A stretch of DNA of 9,918 bases from NCBI GenBank assembly GCA_035559295.1, contig DATMBL010000282.1, forward strand, positions 1 to 9,918, read 5' to 3'. The position numbers and the translations under genes are program-made. Shown piece after piece: positions 6,501-9,918 of this stretch. The number at the start of each line of letters is the position of its first letter. Within the stretch, counting starts at the first letter, position 1. Source of the stretch: DATMBL01 sp035559295. Its GTDB lineage: Bacteria > Desulfobacterota > Binatia > UBA9968. Under the pieces are notes generated by a model. The model saw only the letters and a program-made list of their open reading frames with translations, did not search any database and was not told the origin of the DNA.

Positions 6501-9234
6501 GAGCGGCTCGGGAAAGTCGTCGTTGGCGTTCGACATCATCCATGCCGAAGGGCAACGGCGCTATCTCGACAGCCTCTCGGCCTATGCGCGCCAGTTTCTC
6601 GAGGTCATGGCCCGACCCAACGTCGATTACATCGCGGGGATCCCACCGACGGTTGCCATCGAACAGCGCCTCAGTCAGGGAGGCGTAAAATCAACCGTCG
6701 CCACCGTAACCGAAATCTACCACTATCTGCGTTTGCTCTACGCCAAACTCGGCAAACAGCACTGCGTGCAATGCGGCCGCCAAATCAAATCGTTGTCTCG
6801 CAGCCAGATCCTCGACCGGATCGGCCGCCTCTACCGCACCAAGGAAGTGACGGTTTTGTGTCCGATCGTGCGCGGCCGAAAAGGCTTTCACAAGGACGTG
6901 CTCGCCGCCGCGCGCCGGCTGGGCTTTCGCCGCGCGCGTATCGACGGCGACATCGTCGACCTCAAAGCACCGGAATTGGCGGACGGGCTCGAGCGCTATC
7001 GAGAGCACGATATCGACGTCTTCGTCGGCAAAGCTCGAGGGAGCGGCCGCGATATCGAAACCCTGATCGATCGCGGTTTGCGTCTGGGAAACGGCGTCGT
7101 CCACCTGCTCGCCGATGGGACCGAGCGCGTTTTTAACCAGCGCCTTTTCTGCCTTGCCTGCGGCATCGGTTACGAGCCGCTCGATCCACGGCTGTTTTCG
7201 TTCAATAGCAGGCACGGCGCCTGTTCCGAGTGCGGCGGCGCGGGTTTTCACTACGACTTCGATGCTCAATTGATCTTTTCCGACCCGGAAAAATCGGTCG
7301 CCGAAGCCCTGCGCTCGATCTCGCTCAACGGCGGCGAAGCCGGCGACGTTTTGCGCCGGGCGCTTGAGCGCCTGATACAGAAACTAAAGGAGCATGACCG
7401 CCTCGATATCGACAAGCCGTTCGCGCGCTTGTCGAAGAAAGCGCAGGAAGCGATCCTCTACGGCCGATCCGAGGGTGCCGGCCTGATCGCCACGCTCAAT
7501 GCACTTTTCGAGTCCGCGGCCGGCAATGGCCGGGAACTCGGCGAGCTTATGACCGAGGTCGCCTGCAACGCTTGCCAGGGGCGGCGGCTAAACCGGCGCG
7601 CACAGGCGGTTCGGGTTGATGGCAAAGCGATTTGGCAAGTCACTGCGTGGAGCGTGTGCGAGGCGCGCGCCTACTTTGCCGCGCTCGAGTCGGCACCGCC
7701 GAATCATGGGGTCGCCGAGCGGGATCAGGCGGTTGCCGAAAAGATCGTGCGTGAAATTCGCCAGCGACTCGATTTTTTGTGCGAGGTCGGTCTCCCCTAT
7801 ATCACCCTCGACCGGCGCGCCGACACGCTCTCCGGCGGCGAGGCGCAGCGCATCCGGCTTGCGGCCCAGCTCGGATCCAACCTGCGGGGCGTCTGCTATA
7901 TCCTCGACGAGCCGACCATCGGTCTCCACCCGCGCGACAATGGGATGCTCCTCAAGACGCTGCGCCGCCTCGAACAGGCCGGCAACAGCGTTCTGGTTGT
8001 AGAACACGACGAGGCAACGATCCAGGCCGCCGATTTGATCGTCGATCTGGGACCGGGCGCCGGCGTGCACGGGGGTAGGCTGGTTTGTATCGGCACCCCG
8101 GAGGAGTTGAGGCATCACCCGGACTCGTTGACCGGCGCGTTCTTGCGCTCGGCGCGCAAGCGCCTCGGACCGGTGCGCGAGCGCGATCAGGCGCGCTGGC
8201 TGGTGATCACGGGCGCAACGGCGAACAACCTGAAAAATATCAGTGTTCGCATTCCACTCGGGAGGTGGACCTGCATCACCGGGGTGTCGGGCTCCGGCAA
8301 AAGCACCTTGGTGCGCGAGGTGCTGTACAAGGGGCTCAAGACGAAGCTCGGCCAGTATGCCGGCCGTCCCGGCGCGCACCGCCGCATCGCCGGGTGGGAA
8401 GAACTGGAGCGCGTGCTCGAAGTGGATCAAACCCCGATCGGTAAAACGCCGCGGTCGGTTCCGGCATCGTACGTCGGATTTCTCGATGAGATTCGCCGGC
8501 TCTACGCATTGACGCCCGAGGCGCGCCTGCGCGGCTATTCGCCGAGCCGCTTTTCCTTCAATGTCAGGGGCGGCCGCTGCGAAGCCTGCGGCGGGCAGGG
8601 AAAGATCCGCAAGGAAATGAGTTTTCTACCGGACGTTTTCATCGACTGCGAAGCCTGCGGCGGACGGCGCTTCAACGACGAGACTTTGAACATCCGCTAC
8701 AACGGCAAAAACATCGCGGATGTCCTCGCGATGACGGTCGAGGAGGCGGTGGGGTTTTTTGCCGCGTTTCCCAAAATCGCGCGGCCGCTCGGGGTGCTCA
8801 ACGAGATCGGTATGGGCTATATGTGCTTGGGTCAGGCGAGCAATACGCTCTCGGGCGGGGAGGCGCAGCGGATCAAGCTGGCGTACGAGCTGGGGAAGGA
8901 GTCCCGCGGTCGCACGCTGTACGTGCTCGATGAGCCCACCACGGGACTCCACTTTGCCGATGTCGAGAAATTGATCCAGATCCTTCACCGGCTGGTTTCG
9001 CTGGGCAACACGGTCGTGATCATCGAGCACAATCTGGAGATCGTTAAAGAAGCCGATTACATCGTCGATCTTGGGCCCGGAGGGGGAGAGGAGGGCGGCT
9101 ACGTCGTCGCTTGCGGCAGCCCGTTGGAAGTTGCCCGCGATGGCGCGCGTTCTTATACCGCGCGCTTCCTGCGCGATTATCTGAACGGCGCCCCGCTTCC
9201 CGCGGAGCACGCCGTCGATCACGTGCTTGCTTGA
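3577..9234 (+). CDS. uvrA: Tandem double-length excinuclease ABC subunit A (UvrA-UvrA fusion)
   Basis: UvrA is the ATP-dependent damage sensor of nucleotide excision repair; it loads UvrB at lesions. Normal UvrA has about 940 residues; this protein has 1885 and contains two full units. Unit 1: Walker A 34-41, zinc cysteines 252/255/276/279, CPAC 384/387, signature LSGGE 465-469, Walker B D491-E492; then Walker A 618-625, zinc cysteines 717/720/740/743, LSGGE 807-811, D834-E835. A linker of about 25 residues (near 930-955) joins unit 2: Walker A 974-981, CVQC 1063/1066, zinc cysteines 1192/1195/1216/1219, CNAC 1330/1333, LSGGE 1418-1422, D1444-E1445; then Walker A 1569-1576, zinc cysteines 1668/1671/1691/1694, LSGGE 1758-1762, D1785-E1786. 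All four EH switch histidines are present. The UvrB-docking RGRKG motif exists only in unit 2 (1099-1103). Starts ATG-ATG at 3577/3580 both suit AGCGGA at 3565. There is no frameshift or internal stop. Confidence 0.96.
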   Translation: MMTQQWIRIRGAKQNNLKNLDVDVPLNALTVITGVSGSGKSTLAFDILYGEGQRRYVESFSAYARQFLDRMDKPDVESIEGIPPTIAIDQNRPVKTSRSTVGTMTELHDHFKLLFAKIGVLHCRGCQRVVERDSAGSVRAKLAALADGTPLVVTFQVPSSAAPWNDVRSGLERAGFHRLLRDGSICDLEEAGDAPAKGGWYVVVDRLLYRRESAARLAESLEQAFHYGKGRLCVFFPQEGWRCEPYSNELHCPHCELSYSDPVPNLFSFNSPLGACETCRGFGRVIDIDLDLVIPDPGKSLSQGAIKPWINRVRRTRRLLEFCERKRIPIHRPFRELTERQKQLIIDGDGNFKGIRGWFRRLERKSYRMHVRVLLSRYRAYLLCPACAGARVKPEALLYRIGGKNIAEVNALSVREAHRFFSELTPCRELDRVGSLILSEIRRRLDYLMGVGLEYLTLDRQSRTLSGGELERVDLTTAIGSSLVNTLYVLDEPSIGLHPRDSRRLVEILHRLRANRNTVVVVEHDPEIIKESDYLIDLGPAAGEQGGRVMYAGPYAGLAAAGESLTAAYLTGRKAIPLPARRRKRLPNRSIRVEGARAHNLRDVDVDIPLGLLVCITGVSGSGKSSFVDEVLYRNLKRRKEAPDANLSQCLALVGADKISEVVFIDQSPVGTTPRSNPATYVKAFDGIRALFAAAELSRLRGYTAATFSFNVEGGRCETCRGEGFEKVEMQFLSDVYASCPECHGSRFREEVLEVTCRGKNIREVLDLTVAEATKFFADIAEIKDRLEPLQAVGLDYVKLGQPLNTLSGGESQRLKLAAHMAEEWRAGTLFIFDEPTTGLHFHDIERLLRALNELIERGHSVVVIEHNMEVIKCADYIIDLGPEGGDGGGTVVATGTPEQIARVERSYTGRYLKRYLEPAPGALFEASLKKIANIEATAAGENDKAIAIVGAKEHNLKNLSLDIPRERFIVFTGLSGSGKSSLAFDIIHAEGQRRYLDSLSAYARQFLEVMARPNVDYIAGIPPTVAIEQRLSQGGVKSTVATVTEIYHYLRLLYAKLGKQHCVQCGRQIKSLSRSQILDRIGRLYRTKEVTVLCPIVRGRKGFHKDVLAAARRLGFRRARIDGDIVDLKAPELADGLERYREHDIDVFVGKARGSGRDIETLIDRGLRLGNGVVHLLADGTERVFNQRLFCLACGIGYEPLDPRLFSFNSRHGACSECGGAGFHYDFDAQLIFSDPEKSVAEALRSISLNGGEAGDVLRRALERLIQKLKEHDRLDIDKPFARLSKKAQEAILYGRSEGAGLIATLNALFESAAGNGRELGELMTEVACNACQGRRLNRRAQAVRVDGKAIWQVTAWSVCEARAYFAALESAPPNHGVAERDQAVAEKIVREIRQRLDFLCEVGLPYITLDRRADTLSGGEAQRIRLAAQLGSNLRGVCYILDEPTIGLHPRDNGMLLKTLRRLEQAGNSVLVVEHDEATIQAADLIVDLGPGAGVHGGRLVCIGTPEELRHHPDSLTGAFLRSARKRLGPVRERDQARWLVITGATANNLKNISVRIPLGRWTCITGVSGSGKSTLVREVLYKGLKTKLGQYAGRPGAHRRIAGWEELERVLEVDQTPIGKTPRSVPASYVGFLDEIRRLYALTPEARLRGYSPSRFSFNVRGGRCEACGGQGKIRKEMSFLPDVFIDCEACGGRRFNDETLNIRYNGKNIADVLAMTVEEAVGFFAAFPKIARPLGVLNEIGMGYMCLGQASNTLSGGEAQRIKLAYELGKESRGRTLYVLDEPTTGLHFADVEKLIQILHRLVSLGNTVVIIEHNLEIVKEADYIVDLGPGGGEEGGYVVACGSPLEVARDGARSYTARFLRDYLNGAPLPAEHAVDHVLA

Positions 9235-9235
9235 A

Positions 9236-9616
9236 ATGGCGCAACTCCGTTCCATGCTGGGCCGTGCTCTTCGGCTCCGATGCCCGAGGTGCGGCGCCGG
9301 CTCTCTGTTTCGGCGCCCGTTCCTGATGCACGGCCGTTGCCCTGAGTGCAGTCTCCGCTATGAGCGCGAACAGGGCTACTTCGTAGGCGCCATCTATATC
9401 AACTACGCCGCGACGGTGGCGATCGCGGTGCCGGGATTTTTCGTTCTCGATCTCTGGACCGCGATCACAATCGAGCAACAGCTCGCACTCTGGGTTTCGT
9501 TCGCGGTCATCTTTCCGCTGCTCTTTTTCCACCACTCGAGGAGCCTCTGGCTCGTCATCGATCACTGGCTCAGCCCGCCTCCGCCGTTGTACAAGGTTCC
9601 GCCGAAAACTCGCTAA
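9236..9616 (+). CDS. DUF983 family zinc-ribbon membrane protein
   Basis: A 126-residue protein of the DUF983 family, whose biochemical role is unknown to me. The N-terminus holds a zinc-ribbon-like pair, CPRC and CPEC, separated by 15 residues. The family's hallmark GYFVGAIYINY follows. Two hydrophobic helices come next (roughly residues 45-68 and 78-97), then a charged HHSRSLWLVIDHWLSPPP tail. It is likely an inner-membrane protein with a cytosolic metal-binding head. The ATG at 9236 begins one base after the uvrA stop (TGA, A, ATG) and has no clear ribosome binding site, so translation is probably coupled to uvrA. In-frame alternatives are a TTG at 9227, inside the uvrA end, and an ATG at 9254. 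The family assignment rests on the cysteine pairs plus the GAIYINY segment. I see no functional link to DNA repair beyond position. Confidence 0.88.
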   Translation: MAQLRSMLGRALRLRCPRCGAGSLFRRPFLMHGRCPECSLRYEREQGYFVGAIYINYAATVAIAVPGFFVLDLWTAITIEQQLALWVSFAVIFPLLFFHHSRSLWLVIDHWLSPPPPLYKVPPKTR

Positions 9617-9847
9617 CCCGGGTTATTCACGCGCTCAGCTTTGGCCCGGGAGCGCGAGCCGCTCCGGGCTCGGGTCAAATCCTCGCTCCGCTCGGATATC
9701 CAATCACAGACCTCAGAGCGGGCGATTTTGAGACTTGAGATCTTTTGAGATGCGCAATTGCCATCCCTCTGGGAAGCCGCGCCCCTGAGCAATTGATGAT
9801 CGATGGTGTGTGATATCGTTCCTGAGCGCGTGACAATTCGGGCTTGA
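9617..9847. other. Intergenic region with hairpin and short repeats
   Basis: No convincing coding frame is present here. It holds a 12-base perfect palindrome over the DUF983 stop (TAACCCGGGTTA, 9614-9625) and a GC-rich hairpin (9644-9669). TTGAGA occurs three times at 9728, 9735 and 9745, and a GCAATTGC palindrome lies at 9754-9761. The first half is rich in CGCTCCG/CTCGG-type words. I find no T-tract, tRNA or clear promoter. Confidence 0.6.
9644..9669 (+). terminator. GC-rich hairpin, possible weak terminator after DUF983
   Basis: The left arm GCCCGGGAGCG (9644-9654) pairs with the right arm CGCTCCGGGC (9660-9669). This gives ten base pairs with one bulged G and a five-base loop (CGAGC). 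It starts 28 bases after the DUF983 stop, a suitable place to end the uvrA-DUF983 transcript. No run of T follows, so it is not a standard intrinsic terminator. It may instead stabilise the 3' end or belong to a dispersed repeat. Confidence 0.45.
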
Positions 9848-9918
9848 TCAAGCTAAAGAAAGCGCCACGAGGCCCAACAGCATCATAAACGCCGCCGCCA
9901 GGCGTCGGCCCGCCGCTT
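9848..9918 (-). CDS. Possible C-terminal end of a leftward gene, truncated by window edge
   Basis: On the minus strand the frame entering from base 9918 stays open for about 23 codons and ends at TGA (9848-9850). The peptide is AAGRRLAAAFMMLLGLVALSLA: two arginines, then a hydrophobic stretch to the stop. It looks like the last membrane helix of a transporter or other inner-membrane protein, which would make it convergent with DUF983. The fragment is too short to assign a family. Another minus-strand frame is also open here, so this call rests on the membrane-like composition alone. Confidence 0.35.
   Translation of the reverse strand, partial: AAGRRLAAAFMMLLGLVALSLA

Noticed and set aside
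9614..9625. 12-base perfect palindrome TAACCCGGGTTA at the DUF983 stop, matched by GCTTGATCAAGC at 9842-9853 over the stop of the leftward fragment
   Set aside because: Paired palindromes over both stop codons are striking, but about two perfect 12-base palindromes are expected by chance in 10 kb. With no loop they make poor terminators.
1..9918. Mobile element, CRISPR array, toxin-antitoxin or defence system
   Set aside because: I found no transposase or integrase motifs, terminal inverted repeats, regularly spaced repeats, or small paired overlapping genes of toxin-antitoxin type. All recognisable genes are housekeeping in character.

Overview
The window is GC-rich (roughly 60% by eye) and bacterial. 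It is densely packed, with chromosomal housekeeping-type genes and no phage, insertion sequence, tRNA, rRNA or CRISPR signature. The closest match I can suggest is a deltaproteobacterial or Binatota-like lineage, or another GC-rich environmental phylum. This rests on a large divergent class A PBP family, a double-length UvrA and a small orphan ORF of a type I associate with such genomes. It is a weak inference, and no marker gene here fixes the taxon.

Layout from left to right. Bases 1-2616 (+) hold most of a penicillin-binding protein whose N-terminus lies off the window. Its last 74 codons run antisense over queE (2392-3078, -), a radical SAM enzyme of 7-deazaguanine/queuosine synthesis. 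A short divergent region with a candidate promoter leads to a small uncharacterised protein (3227-3469, +). After about 100 bases comes the dominant feature, a 5.66 kb gene (3577-9234, +). It encodes an 1885-residue tandem UvrA made of two complete UvrA-like units (four ABC ATPase modules, four zinc modules) in one uninterrupted frame. One base after its stop begins a DUF983 zinc-ribbon membrane protein (9236-9616, +), probably co-transcribed with it. The last 302 bases are mostly non-coding, with a GC-rich hairpin and short repeats. They end in what looks like the last 23 codons of a leftward gene whose tail resembles a membrane protein.

The genes do not form one pathway: cell-wall synthesis, tRNA modification or deazapurine synthesis, and nucleotide excision repair sit side by side. 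The most notable object is the tandem UvrA. Its second unit keeps the canonical UvrB-docking motif, while the first unit has lost it and has an altered ABC signature helix, which suggests the two units have specialised. Double-length UvrA proteins are known elsewhere (Chlamydia, from memory), so the architecture is uncommon rather than unprecedented. I see no convincing evidence for an entirely undescribed system in this window.
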